The notes: generated by a model not told the origin, from the sequence alone. A DNA stretch of 32,411 nt from DAOQAU01 sp035354275 (GCA_035354275.1 DAOQAU010000013.1:1-32411); one strand, 5' to 3'; numbered from the stretch's first letter, positions 1 through 7,980 are shown. Translations and numbers: made by a program.

Positions 1-1336
1 CCTCATCCTCGCAGTAAATTTTCAAAAACCCGTCGAAAATTATTTTGCTTGAACCTACTTTTAAAGTGTAATCTCCTGCGGAAATATCAACAGAAGTGTT
101 TGCAATGCTTGCATTTGACATTTGTGAAGACATAAATCTGTCCCAAATAAGCTTATACAGGCGGTATTGATCGCTTGCAAGATATTTTTTAACGCTTTCG
201 GGTGTTCTGTCCGGATACGAAGGTCTGATGGCTTCGTGAGCATCCTGAACATTCTTTTTGCCTGCTTTTGCGTAATTGTTGGGAGTTGCAGGGTAGTACT
301 GAGAGCCGTAATTTTTGACGATAAAATCTTTTGCAGCTTCTGTAGCATCATCAGAAATCCTTACAGAATCGGTTCTCATATAGGTTATAAGCCCTACTGC
401 GCCTTCTGCGCCAAGTTCAATCCCCTCATAGAGTTTTTGAGCGACCTGCATGGTCTTTGAGACCCCGTAGCCCAATTTCGAACTGGCTTCACGCTGTAGC
501 GTTGAGGTGATAAAAGGTGCTGAAGGTTTTCTGGTAGTTTCTTTGTTTATGATTTTTGAAACTTCGTATTTCGTATTTTTGTCGCGCAAAAAATCGCAGA
601 TTTTTTGCGCTTCTTGTTCGTTATTTATTTCAATTTTTTTATCTTTGTATTTAGAAAGCTCTGCTTCGACAGCTATACCTGATTTGTCGAGCTCTGCCAT
701 AATTGACCAATATTCGACGGGGACAAAAGCTTCGATTTCTTCTTCGCGCTCGCAAATCATGCGAAGTGCGACCGATTGCACTCTGCCCGCAGAAAGCCTG
801 TTGTTTCTCAATTTTTCCCATAAAACAGGGCTTATTTTGTAACCCACCAGCCTATCTAAGATTTGTCTTGTTTGTTGGGCTCTGACCCTGTCCATATCTA
901 TTACTCGAGGGTTTTCAACAGCGTGTTTGACAGCTTTGGGGGTAATTTCGTTAAATTCTATCCTTAAAATTTTGCTTTCGGGAACTTCCAAAATCTGTCT
1001 GACATGCCATGCTATTGCTTCTCCTTCGCGGTCGGGGTCTGAGGCCAGATATATTTTGTCGCATTTTTTGGCGACTTCGTTTAACTTTGTAACCACCTTT
1101 TTTTTATCGGGAATTACAACAAAGCTGGGTTCAAAATCTTTTTGAACATCAAAACCAAGAACATTTTTTGGAAAATCCCTTATATGTCCGAAGCTTGCTT
1201 CAATCTGAAAATTGTCGCCCAAAATCTTTTTAATGGTTTTTGATTTAGCGGGCGACTCAACAATAATCAAAGCTCTTGACTTTGATTTTTTCATTTGTTT
1301 CTCTTCTGAATTTTTTTTAACTGCTGCTTTTGCCAT
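1..1336 (-). CDS. topA: DNA topoisomerase I, N-terminal part (gene runs off the window's left edge)
   Basis: Type IA topoisomerase that relaxes negatively supercoiled DNA through a transient 5'-phosphotyrosine link. About 445 residues are visible; the C-terminal part lies outside the window. The TOPRIM domain starts near residue 21 with ALIIVESPAKS (Glu27 is the conserved acidic residue) and carries the acidic motif SDPDREGEAIAWH. The catalytic tyrosine is Tyr319 in GLITYMRTDS, the usual family position. Further family hallmarks are RAQQTRQILDRLVGY and RLSAGRVQSVALR. The start is the ATG at 1336; a second in-frame Met (residue 15, before KKSKSRALII) is also possible, because neither has a clear ribosome binding site and the first 20 residues are Lys-rich and poorly conserved. 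It is divergent from the peptidase gene at 1471. Identification is secure. Confidence 0.97.
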   Translation of the reverse strand, partial: MAKAAVKKNSEEKQMKKSKSRALIIVESPAKSKTIKKILGDNFQIEASFGHIRDFPKNVLGFDVQKDFEPSFVVIPDKKKVVTKLNEVAKKCDKIYLASDPDREGEAIAWHVRQILEVPESKILRIEFNEITPKAVKHAVENPRVIDMDRVRAQQTRQILDRLVGYKISPVLWEKLRNNRLSAGRVQSVALRMICEREEEIEAFVPVEYWSIMAELDKSGIAVEAELSKYKDKKIEINNEQEAQKICDFLRDKNTKYEVSKIINKETTRKPSAPFITSTLQREASSKLGYGVSKTMQVAQKLYEGIELGAEGAVGLITYMRTDSVRISDDATEAAKDFIVKNYGSQYYPATPNNYAKAGKKNVQDAHEAIRPSYPDRTPESVKKYLASDQYRLYKLIWDRFMSSQMSNASIANTSVDISAGDYTLKVGSSKIIFDGFLKIYCEDE

Positions 1337-1369
1337 TTTATTTAATTTTTTTGAACAAATCGTTTTTAA

Positions 1370-1397
1370 ATTATATCACGTATAATATTTTAAGCAA
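1370..1397 (-). promoter_or_regulatory. Likely sigma-70-type promoter of topA
   Basis: On the minus strand a perfect TATAAT (1370-1375) is preceded, 16 bases upstream, by TTGCTT (1392-1397). Transcription would start near 1363, giving a leader of about 27 bases before the topA ATG. A second TATAAT, on the plus strand at 1381-1386, lies inside this promoter and could serve the divergent gene at 1471, so the two directions may compete. The -35 match is weak; the call rests mainly on the -10 box. Confidence 0.45.
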
Positions 1398-1411
1398 ATA
1401 AAGGGCAATTT

Positions 1412-1437
1412 TTAATATAAAAATGTTTTTATATTAA
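1412..1437. repeat. AT-only perfect inverted repeat between divergent topA and the peptidase gene
   Basis: Two 12-base arms (TTAATATAAAAA and its exact complement) flank a TG centre. A partial third copy of the TTAATATAAA arm follows at about 1448. Because both neighbouring genes are transcribed away from this spot, it is not positioned as a terminator. It could be an operator or a 5'-UTR hairpin for the peptidase gene. In such AT-rich DNA chance palindromes are common, so function is uncertain. Confidence 0.4.
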
Positions 1438-1470
1438 TACGAGGATTTTAATATAAATAGGATTTTTTTT

Positions 1471-2157
1471 ATGCCAATCCCATCTATTACAAATTTACAA
1501 AATATGCAGACGGATGGAGCTGTTAGACTTTATAACCCGGCTGCAATTAATGTTCAGGAATTATCTGCTAAAACAAAAGCCGAAAGGCACTCTATTTTTA
1601 CCCATTCGCAAAATAATATTAAAAATCATAAAAATCCGGTTAATTTAAGAACGAAAGTTAACGTAAATGAAGTTTCATACGGATTTTATAAATATGATGA
1701 AGTGAATGTTTCAAGTTTATCCAGATTGAATTCTTCAAGCAGTGTTATGGGTAAACCCGAAGCAATAAGAAAACTCAATGAATTAATATCAGAAGCCCAA
1801 AGTAAAGGCATAACAATTAATTTAAATTATGGTTTCAGGTCTATAGAAACACAAAGACAACTTTTTTATGATCAGACAACAATAAACGGGGAAACTCAAG
1901 AACAAAAAATCAAAGACTGTGCACCTCCGGGTTTTAGTGAACATCATACAGGCTATGCTTTTGATATGAGCCCTTCTCGACAGCAGGATTATACTTGGCT
2001 TATAAATAATGCCCCAAAATACGGATTTGAAATGTCTTATCCTCAAGGAAATCGTCAGGGTGTAAGCTATGAACCTTGGCATTGGAGGTATGTGGGAAAT
2101 CAAGAGTCACAAAACGTTTTTAGATATGCAAGAGTTCAGGCAGGTATTATAAGGTAG
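1471..2157 (+). CDS. Peptidase M15B-type D-alanyl-D-alanine carboxypeptidase (VanY/DacY-like)
   Basis: Predicted zinc carboxypeptidase or endopeptidase acting on peptidoglycan stem peptides. The C-terminal ~140 of 228 residues form the M15 domain. FRSIETQRQLFYDQ is the family's conserved 'YRS..QQ.L.' region. The zinc motif SxHxxGxAxD is Ser156-Asp165 (ligands His158 and Asp165), and EPWHWRY gives the catalytic Glu201 and third ligand His204. All key residues are present. The first ~80 residues are a polar, low-complexity extension with no signal peptide or membrane segment, which is unusual for an enzyme whose substrate is in the cell wall. An AGGA lies about 9 bases before the ATG. The stop codon directly abuts the stop of dprA on the other strand, with no spacer. 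The family is certain; the exact bond cleaved cannot be told. Confidence 0.9.
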   Translation: MPIPSITNLQNMQTDGAVRLYNPAAINVQELSAKTKAERHSIFTHSQNNIKNHKNPVNLRTKVNVNEVSYGFYKYDEVNVSSLSRLNSSSSVMGKPEAIRKLNELISEAQSKGITINLNYGFRSIETQRQLFYDQTTINGETQEQKIKDCAPPGFSEHHTGYAFDMSPSRQQDYTWLINNAPKYGFEMSYPQGNRQGVSYEPWHWRYVGNQESQNVFRYARVQAGIIR

Positions 2158-3246
2158 TTATTTTATCGAATATTTCTCGCCTTCAATCTGTTTTATTATG
2201 CCTGCAAGCTCCAAACTTGTCAAGCACACAAGCAGAGTGTTAAATTCAAGCTCTGTTTCGGCGCAGATTTTGTCAAACCCTTTTGGCTCTATTTCTATTG
2301 ACTCCAAGATTTTTCTTTCATTTTCCGTGACTTTGGAAAAATCAATTTTCATCTGCTCTTGAGGTGTAATTTGCCAATTTAGGGCGGATAAAATATCCTC
2401 AGCACTTGTAACCATTGTTGCGCCTTGCTTTAATAATTTATAAATCCCTTCGGTATTAGGGTTTGAAATCAAGCCCGGAATGCACATCAACTCTCTTCCC
2501 TGCTCCAGAGTCAGGTTTGCGGTGATTAATGCTCCGCTTTTTATAGCTGCTTCTGCGACAAGTGTTCCGTAAGAAAGCCCCGATACAATCCTGTTTCTCT
2601 GCGGAAATCTGAAAGGCAATGGCTCAAATGTCGGAAAATATTCGCTTACGATAGCACCGTTTCCGTTCATTATTTTTTCGTATAAAACCTTGTTTGAAGT
2701 CGGATAGATAAAGTCAAATCCGCTTGCGATAACACCTATTGTTTTCAAGTTATTGGCAAGCGCACCTTGATGGGCTGTTGTGTCAATTCCTGAGGCAAGA
2801 CCCGAAACTATACAGATGTCAGTTCCCCTAAATTCTGTCAAAATTTTTGTCAAAACATCTTTGGCGTGTGTGCTTGCTTTTCTTGAACCAACTATCGCAA
2901 GAGTTTTTTCTAAGTTGCAAATTCCCAAATCGCCTTTGTAATATAAAACTACAGGCGGATTTGAAATATTTTTGAGCATATAGGGGTAATTTTTGCTGTC
3001 AAAGGTTAAAAATTTAAGTCCTCTTTTAACGACGTCGTCTAAAGCTTTGTCGGGGTTAATCTTAGCACGTTCACGCACAAACGTCTCGGCTTTTTTGACA
3101 CTCAGCCCGTCAATGTTGGATAAATCATTTAAGGAGGCTTTAAAGGCACTTTCAATGTCGCCAAAATAATTAAACAGTCTTTGTACAAAACTGCTGTCCA
3201 CCTGCTCGATTGCAGAAAATGCTATCCAGTATTTTTCTTTTGTCAT
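2158..3246 (-). CDS. dprA: DNA-processing protein DprA
   Basis: Single-strand DNA-binding RecA loader used in natural transformation. Of 362 residues, the N-terminal ~70 are SAM/HhH-like (LSNIDGLSVKKAETF). The middle is the Rossmann-like DprA core, with the landmarks LAIVGSRKAS, IVSGLASGIDTTAHQGAL, GSGFD-like GVIASGFDFIYP, FPQRNRIVSGLS and EAAIKSGALITANLTLEQGR. The C-terminus is a winged-helix-like segment (ENERKILESIEIEPKGFDKI). I place the start at the ATG at 3246, two bases after the stop of the HEPN gene; a TTG at 3252 that overlaps that stop is the alternative. It is the last gene of an MNT-HEPN-dprA operon and converges directly on the peptidase gene. Identification is secure. Confidence 0.96.
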   Translation of the reverse strand: MTKEKYWIAFSAIEQVDSSFVQRLFNYFGDIESAFKASLNDLSNIDGLSVKKAETFVRERAKINPDKALDDVVKRGLKFLTFDSKNYPYMLKNISNPPVVLYYKGDLGICNLEKTLAIVGSRKASTHAKDVLTKILTEFRGTDICIVSGLASGIDTTAHQGALANNLKTIGVIASGFDFIYPTSNKVLYEKIMNGNGAIVSEYFPTFEPLPFRFPQRNRIVSGLSYGTLVAEAAIKSGALITANLTLEQGRELMCIPGLISNPNTEGIYKLLKQGATMVTSAEDILSALNWQITPQEQMKIDFSKVTENERKILESIEIEPKGFDKICAETELEFNTLLVCLTSLELAGIIKQIEGEKYSIK

Positions 3247-3248
3247 TG

Positions 3249-3632
3249 TCAATTAATTATTGTTTTAGCCCAGTTATAAACTTTTTGGGCTATTTCTAAA
3301 GCTTCTTTGTAATCATCTTCATCAACCAAAAAATAGTTGTCGGGATACCTTGTATCAACTGCGTATATATGTAATGAAGGTGCGGTTTTTTCAAGTTCGT
3401 CAGGAATATTTATTGAGTTGCTTTTTAGTAAATTTATCAATTCTGAGATTGAATGAGTTCTTGGAACATTAATTTTGTTTTTAATCAAAATAGCCTTTAA
3501 TGCTTTTTCAACGGATTGCTGAAAATTAAAACATAAATCTTCAAAATTAACGCCTTTAGCAAGGCTTTTTCCCAAGTTTAAATTACTTAAAGCTCTTTTA
3601 AGCCATTCTTTCGGTTCTAAGGATTTATCCAT
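3249..3632 (-). CDS. HEPN domain protein, partner of an MNT nucleotidyltransferase
   Basis: A 127-residue all-helical protein of the HEPN type (PF05168-like): EWLKRALSNLNLGKSL at the start, a CFNFQQSVEKALKAIL helix, then PRTHSISELINLL and DTRYPDNYF. The last two resemble the 'THDL..L' and 'TRYPD' landmarks of that subgroup. The Rx4-6H RNase motif of HepT-type toxins is not seen. I chose the ATG at 3632 because it overlaps the stop of the upstream gene (ATGGATAA) and has GAGGG about 11 bases before it; an in-frame ATG at 3650 is possible. It pairs with the MNT gene next to it, as in MNT-HEPN modules. Whether this is a toxin-antitoxin pair or a housekeeping nucleotide-binding pair cannot be decided from sequence alone. 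Confidence 0.85.
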   Translation of the reverse strand: MDKSLEPKEWLKRALSNLNLGKSLAKGVNFEDLCFNFQQSVEKALKAILIKNKINVPRTHSISELINLLKSNSINIPDELEKTAPSLHIYAVDTRYPDNYFLVDEDDYKEALEIAQKVYNWAKTIIN

Positions 3633-3933
3633 AAATAACTTTGCCCTCATTATAAATTGAACTTATGAAAGAATTAACATGTTTTAAGCTTTTTTTTATA
3701 TATTTATTGGGGCGGATAATAACATCAACACCCTTGTTTATGTCAGTGAATTGAGAATAAATTTCTTTGGAGATTTTTTTAACATCTACGTTATCATCAC
3801 AAATAACCAACAAATCATAATCGCTATCTTCATGAAAATCATCTCTGGAGCGGGAGCCAAAAAGAATAATTTTTTCGGCGGTAATTTTATTTAGAATTCT
3901 TTTAATTATTTTTTCAAGCGTTTTATCAGACAT
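3625..3933 (-). CDS. MNT-type minimal nucleotidyltransferase
   Basis: A 102-residue protein of the polymerase-beta nucleotidyltransferase fold. The active-site signature is intact: ILFGSRSR (Gly26-Ser27) followed by DSDYDLLV with catalytic Asp38 and Asp40. A third acidic residue may be in KGVDVIIRP. The family's members transfer AMP to proteins (for example to HEPN partners) or to small molecules. The start at 3933 is chosen because AAGGAT sits 6 bases upstream; a longer frame to 3996 would begin inside the promoter. It overlaps the HEPN start, so the two are probably translationally coupled and made in fixed ratio, and both read on into dprA. Confidence 0.88.
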   Translation of the reverse strand: MSDKTLEKIIKRILNKITAEKIILFGSRSRDDFHEDSDYDLLVICDDNVDVKKISKEIYSQFTDINKGVDVIIRPNKYIKKSLKHVNSFISSIYNEGKVIYG

Positions 3934-3952
3934 AATATATCCTTTTTGGCAA

Positions 3953-3958
3953 ATTATA
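3953..3958 (-). promoter_or_regulatory. Probable -10 box of the MNT-HEPN-dprA operon
   Basis: A perfect TATAAT on the minus strand, about 20 bases before the chosen MNT start codon. No good -35 is seen at 16-18 bases. The rest of 3959-4154 is extremely AT-rich and contains several further TATAAT-like strings and no gene; it presumably holds the divergent promoter of the gene at 4155, but I cannot single one out. Confidence 0.35.
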
Positions 3959-4154
3959 ACATAAAAGTTTAACCAAATTATTATATCAAAGAACATAATT
4001 TTTGCATAGTATTACGAAGTGTAAATGTAAGGTTTAAACTGCTAAAATATAGTCATAATTGTAAATAAAATGTAATAGAATAGAATTTTATAGCATTTTT
4101 TATACAAATTGTTTTTTTAATATATGTGTAGTGATATAAAAAAAGTTGTTAATT

Positions 4155-5308
4155 ATGTATTTAATTGGAAATGTAAATTCGGGACAGAATTATAAAGTTA
4201 ATTCCTTTGGAAAAAATGTGCTTCCGAAACGAAATAGTGTTTCGGGGGATAATGCAGCTTTTTGTGCCAGAAATACAATGTCAGAGTCAAATGTAGATCC
4301 AAAGTGCACTAAAAAAGGATTAATAGCAGCAGGTATAGCCTTTGCTACTGTTCTTGCGGGCGTAGGGATAGTAATTATCTCTCGCGGGCGAAATAAAAAA
4401 CTTGCAAACAAAGCGTTGGCAGAAATTCCTGATGAATTAAAAACAATTTTTGCAAAATTGAAAGACGAAAAAGGAGAGGCTTTTTTTAATAAGGGTTATA
4501 ACCAAATCAAAAAGTTTATGAAACTTGAAGCAACTGCTCCCGAAAAAGTTATAATAAATGCTAATGAAACCAGCGGTTTTTCAATAAAGGGGGGATTTTC
4601 TCCGAATTTAAATTCAATTAATTATGATAATGGCGTTTTAAAAATGAATAAGGCAAAACAATTGGATATGTTGGCGCATGAGTTAAAACACTCTGAACAA
4701 TTCAGTTCAATGATAAGAACAGAAGGAGTTGGTATAGAAAAATTGGCAGAAGCTTTGGCAGAAAATGCAGTTAAGAATTCAATTAGTGAATCAAGTTTTG
4801 ATTTTTTCTTTAGGGGAGCCTATCAAAACGCTGTTAGAGAGGGGAAGGCAGAAGAATTTTTGGCTGCAGCAAAAAAGAATACGGCAAAAACTTTTTTGGA
4901 AGAGTTTAGAGTTAATTATGAAAAAGTTTTAAATTTACCTAAAATCAGTTCAGATTCTATAGAAGGGATTAAGGCTTTAGAGCAAATAAACGCAATAAAA
5001 GATTATGAAGGAGCTAATTTTATAGGAATTGCCGGTGATACTTATAAAAATAATCCATTAGAGGTTGAGGCTTATGCGTTTGGGGAAAAAATAAGCAATT
5101 ATTTTGAAAAATTTATGAAATATCAAAAATATTANNNNNNNNNNNNNNNNNNNNNNNNNNNNNNNNNNNNNNNNNNNNNNNNNNNNNNNNNNNNNNNNNN
5201 NNNNNNNNNNNNNNNNNNNNNNNNNNNNNNNNNNTTGGGGAAAAAATAAGCAATTATTTTGAAAAATTTATGAAATATCAAAAATATTATAAGCCATCTG
5301 TTCAATGA
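4155..5308 (+). CDS. Membrane-anchored putative zinc metalloprotein (HExxH), interrupted by a false assembly gap
   Basis: Unknown protein with a gluzincin-like pattern. Residues 1-54 are polar; 55-75 form one transmembrane segment (GLIAAGIAFATVLAGVGIV) followed by RGRNKK, which suggests a single-pass protein. The motif AHELKHSEQ places HExxH at His175-His179. NPLEVEAYAFGEKI (Glu303, Glu305) resembles the third-ligand helix of such enzymes. Read literally, the frame crosses 100 N and stops at 5249, but the 55 bases on each side of the gap are identical. Merging them gives one frame of 332 residues ending ...YQKYYKPSVQ at the TGA 5306-5308. The start is the ATG at 4155 rather than the TTG at 4146. 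No family name is recognised; protease activity is inferred only from the motif. The N-terminal NSFGKN stretch is not a standard signal peptide. Confidence 0.7.
5080..5289. repeat. 55-base exact direct repeat flanking the scaffold gap (assembly overlap)
   Basis: Bases 5080-5134 and 5235-5289 are identical over 55 bases and abut the N run on either side. Collapsing the two copies restores an open reading frame with a new natural stop. The simplest reading is that two contigs that overlap by one 55-base k-mer were scaffolded with a filler gap instead of being merged. A genuine tandem duplication is the alternative. Confidence 0.9.
5135..5234. other. Scaffold gap of exactly 100 N
   Basis: Bases 5135-5234 are all N. 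A round 100 is a common placeholder for unknown gap length. The identical flanks suggest that no sequence is missing here. Confidence 0.99.
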
Positions 5309-5357
5309 TTTTTGGATTGCTTCGGTGGACAAAAATTATAAAAGCCGATAATTCATG

Positions 5358-5403
5358 TCTCGCAAAGACGCGAGATTCTTCGGGCTTCGCCCTCAGAATG
5401 ACG
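5358..5403. repeat. REP-like intergenic hairpin pair
   Basis: Two compact stems lie in the gap between the convergent genes ending at 5308 and 5475. TCTCGC pairs with GCGAGA (5358-5375, loop AAAGAC), and GGGC pairs with GCCC (5382-5392, loop TTC). The block is GC-rich against an AT-rich background and ends CAGAATGACG, an ending recalling that of the 165-base element at 15678-15844. It looks like a dispersed palindromic element; it could also slow or end transcription from either side. Confidence 0.45.
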
Positions 5404-5415
5404 AAAAATTTTTAA

Positions 5416-5489
5416 CTTATAAACTCATCAACTTATAATCTTATAAACCAAAAACTGTTCAGCCATTCACCTTTTCAGCTGTTCAGCCC
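5416..5489. repeat. Two octamer tandem arrays, the second running into the end of the TPR gene
   Basis: Bases 5416-5447 are four 8-base units close to CTTATAAA. After 10 bases, 5458-5489 are four units of consensus TTCAGCYN, all in strict 8-base phase. The TGA stop of the TPR gene (5475-5477 on the minus strand) lies inside the third unit, so its last residues (NGLNS) are encoded by the repeat. The same TTCA-led octamer recurs at 15866-15905. Confidence 0.7.
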
Positions 5490-6251
5490 ATTTACCCCTT
5501 TTATTCTCTCAACAGTTGCTTGAATGTTTTCTTTTTCTTCCTGCGGAAGGTCAAAACTCATATAATCTTCAAAGTATTCAATTGCGTCTTGAAAATCGTT
5601 GCGCGCCAAAAACAGTATAGCAACTTTTTTGTAAGCAGGGTAAAACTTTTCGTTTAAAGCGATTGCCCTCAAATAACTTGACATTGCCTTATCGACTTGG
5701 TCGTTTGCCTCGTAAGCTTGTCCCAGATAAAAATAAACCCATTCATTATTGTCTTTGTATTCAAGAACGCTTTCAAAATTTGAAACCGCCAAATCATACT
5801 CTCCCAGTTCAAAATAAATCCGCCCCAAATCATAATAGGCATCGTAATTTTCTTCCTGGGCTTCCAAAACTTTGTTTAATTCGTCAATCGCCAAGTCCAG
5901 TCTTGCATCTTCCATGTAAACCCTTGCAAGATAATGCGATAAAACAATCTCGTCTGGAAGTTCATAAACCCCTGATTGAAGAAGGTTAATTGCGCTTACA
6001 AAGTTTTTTTGTCTGAAATATAAATCGGCAAGGTTTATATAAACCTGCGTGAGTTTCGGGTTTGTTTCTAATGCTTTTAAATAAAACATTTCGGCTTTTT
6101 CCAAGTCGCTTTTATTGTAATAGCAAAGTGCCAAATTATTGTAAATTTCAGCACTTTGGGTTGTTTCTAAAATTTGTGAAAAAGCATCTATTGCCTCATC
6201 CCATTTTTGTTCTTGAAATAATTTGATTGCTTCTTGAATTTTTTGTTCCAT
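5475..6251 (-). CDS. Tetratricopeptide repeat (TPR) protein downstream of lptC-lptA
   Basis: A 258-residue protein made almost wholly of about seven 34-residue TPR units, for example AEIYNNLALCYYNKSDLEKA, TQVYINLADLYFRQKNFVSA, YDAYYDLGRIYFELGEYDLA and EWVYFYLGQAYEANDQVDKA. There is no signal peptide or membrane helix, so it is probably a cytoplasmic scaffold. AGGA precedes the ATG and the gene follows lptA by 8 bases, so it is probably co-transcribed with the LPS export genes. That context hints at a role in envelope assembly, but TPR proteins bind many partners and none can be named. The final residues come from an octamer repeat array. Confidence 0.9.
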   Translation of the reverse strand: MEQKIQEAIKLFQEQKWDEAIDAFSQILETTQSAEIYNNLALCYYNKSDLEKAEMFYLKALETNPKLTQVYINLADLYFRQKNFVSAINLLQSGVYELPDEIVLSHYLARVYMEDARLDLAIDELNKVLEAQEENYDAYYDLGRIYFELGEYDLAVSNFESVLEYKDNNEWVYFYLGQAYEANDQVDKAMSSYLRAIALNEKFYPAYKKVAILFLARNDFQDAIEYFEDYMSFDLPQEEKENIQATVERIKGVNGLNS

Positions 6252-6259
6252 AAAATATC

Positions 6260-7222
6260 CTAAAAACTTTTGTTATCATTGAGCGAGCCGACATCTTTTA
6301 TGACCGTTTTTGTGTTACCTTCGGCAAAGAAATTTTTAGGTCTTAAAATAAGTTTAATTTTATCTGCGTAAACTGTTTTTACATCCTGAGTTACACTAGA
6401 ACGACCTGTAAAGTAAATTTCGTTAGGTTTGCCCGTTTTTTTATCGGGATAGAAAGTGACTTTCGGTCCTTGCGCGTAATAATCTTTAAACCAAATTTTT
6501 ACATGACCGCTTCCCAGAAAAGTGTTTGATTTTTGGTCGTATTCCTGATAATCGGCTTTTAAGACAAGTTTTGAACCGTCATCTAAGATGGCATTTGTTG
6601 TGGCGTGTCCGATTGAGATTAATTCCTGAGTGGCAGGGTTATAAATGAAATGGTCTGCAAGCGCAAGGTGTTTGTCCTGCTTAAGTCTTGCCGAGCCTAT
6701 AAGATCGATTCTTTGCAAGTCACCTTCTTTGTTTGTTTTTATAATCGCACTGTCCGAAAAAGTTTCCAAATCTTTATAATGGATAATGACCTGTCCTCTT
6801 GCCTTCATAACGTTGTTTTGCGTGTTGTATTCCTGAGAATCTGCCGTTATGATTACAACCGGCTCTTTTCCGTCAAAGACTGTTGATTGCGTGTCGCCTT
6901 CTGCCGTTACGATTTTATTTATCAAAGAAACCTTTAAAATGTTTGCTTTAACTTCCCTTTTTTTGTTCTTTTTGACTTCATATGCATAAGGTTTGTCATA
7001 AAATGTTGCAACATCAAGTTTTTGGTTTTTTCCGACGGTTACATCAGCTTTTTGTCCTATAACTTTAACTTCATCAATTGAGACTTTAACATCGCCTTCA
7101 AATTTAATTTTATTGTCCTTTTCGGAAAATGTCTGTGTTTTCGACTCAATAACTAAATCAGAGGCTATTGCAGAAAGCCCCAAAAGAGTTACTAAAGTTA
7201 ATATAGCTAAAACCTTTTTCAT
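6260..7222 (-). CDS. lptA: LptA/OstA-type LPS transport periplasmic protein
   Basis: Predicted periplasmic beta-jellyroll protein that carries lipopolysaccharide between inner and outer membrane. A clear signal peptide (MKKVLAILTLVTLLGLSAIAS) is followed by repeated OstA-like strands: KIKFEGDVKVSIDEVKVIGQ, NVMKARGQVIIHYKDLETFS, and a second domain with NTFLGSGHVKIWFKDYYAQG. At 320 residues it is longer than a single-domain LptA (about 185), consistent with two tandem jellyroll units. AAGGAG precedes the ATG by 5-6 bases. It overlaps lptC by four bases (ATGA), which suggests translational coupling. An OstA-like name may be safer than strict LptA, but the role in LPS bridging is well supported by its neighbour. 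Confidence 0.88.
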   Translation of the reverse strand: MKKVLAILTLVTLLGLSAIASDLVIESKTQTFSEKDNKIKFEGDVKVSIDEVKVIGQKADVTVGKNQKLDVATFYDKPYAYEVKKNKKREVKANILKVSLINKIVTAEGDTQSTVFDGKEPVVIITADSQEYNTQNNVMKARGQVIIHYKDLETFSDSAIIKTNKEGDLQRIDLIGSARLKQDKHLALADHFIYNPATQELISIGHATTNAILDDGSKLVLKADYQEYDQKSNTFLGSGHVKIWFKDYYAQGPKVTFYPDKKTGKPNEIYFTGRSSVTQDVKTVYADKIKLILRPKNFFAEGNTKTVIKDVGSLNDNKSF

Positions 7223-7806
7223 TTTTTCTCCTTTATTTTATAAAGCTTGGTGACAGTTTTGCCTGCAATTTTGAAAGTCGCATAATCGGGGGTTATAATT
7301 GCGCTTTGCGCAGTTGCAATAAGTTCATTGTCTCTGTTTATTCTTACATTTCCTTTTGCTACAACGTCTTTGTCAGAGCCTGACCAAACAAGCCTATCGG
7401 TGTAAAGCGATGTTCCGTCTTTGATTACGATGTGGGTGTTGTCATAAAGTATGATTTGTCTTTTAATTTCGTTGTAAGTTCCTTTGCTGGATTCAAAGCT
7501 CATTGTGACTTCGTTGTCTTTGTAGAAGTTTCCTGCGACATTTTCAAGAATGGCAACTTTATTGTCGCTGTTGTAATAACCTGTTTCACCGTAGAGTTCC
7601 CAGTATTTTCTGCCTTCTTTTGTTTCGGTGAGAATTAAGCCGGCAATATCAAGTTCTTGCCTGTTTTCTGTTCCTATAAGCTTATCCCTGTTAAAATTAT
7701 GAGTAATAATTCCCGCAGAAATAAACGCCCATAAAAGCACTGCAATCAGTGCCCCAAAAACGCTTAAATATATTATCTGTTTTCTGCTTAAATTCTTGAA
7801 ATTCAT
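7219..7806 (-). CDS. lptC: LPS export protein LptC
   Basis: A 195-residue bitopic inner-membrane protein. One N-terminal transmembrane helix (about residues 12-34, IIYLSVFGALIAVLLWAFIS) is followed by a periplasmic beta-jellyroll: IAGLILTETKEGRKYWELYG is the LptC family's characteristic 'l.et...G...W.l.a' region. LptC passes LPS from the LptBFG transporter to LptA. It is the first gene of a leftward lptC-lptA-TPR operon; lptB is not in the window. A TGC-TAAAAT string about 12 bases before the ATG could be an extended -10 box. Size and order match the family well. Confidence 0.88.
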   Translation of the reverse strand: MNFKNLSRKQIIYLSVFGALIAVLLWAFISAGIITHNFNRDKLIGTENRQELDIAGLILTETKEGRKYWELYGETGYYNSDNKVAILENVAGNFYKDNEVTMSFESSKGTYNEIKRQIILYDNTHIVIKDGTSLYTDRLVWSGSDKDVVAKGNVRINRDNELIATAQSAIITPDYATFKIAGKTVTKLYKIKEKK

Positions 7807-7980
7807 ATAAATTATTTTAGCATAAAAACTTTATTCCGATGAACGGTAAACTTCAAAAGTAAATTTATGTAAATATATTTTATATATACGTTATATATAA
7901 AAAAATAATGGGAATATTTTAAATGTAACCAATCTCTTTTTCTTTATTTTCTCCTCCACTCCTTTATCCGATACAGTTTT

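Noticed and set aside
1412..1437. AT-only palindrome considered as a rho-independent terminator
   Set aside because: No gene is transcribed towards it, and the stem has no GC pairs.
5416..5489. Octamer arrays considered as a CRISPR array
   Set aside because: Units are 8 bases without spacers, and no cas gene is in the window.
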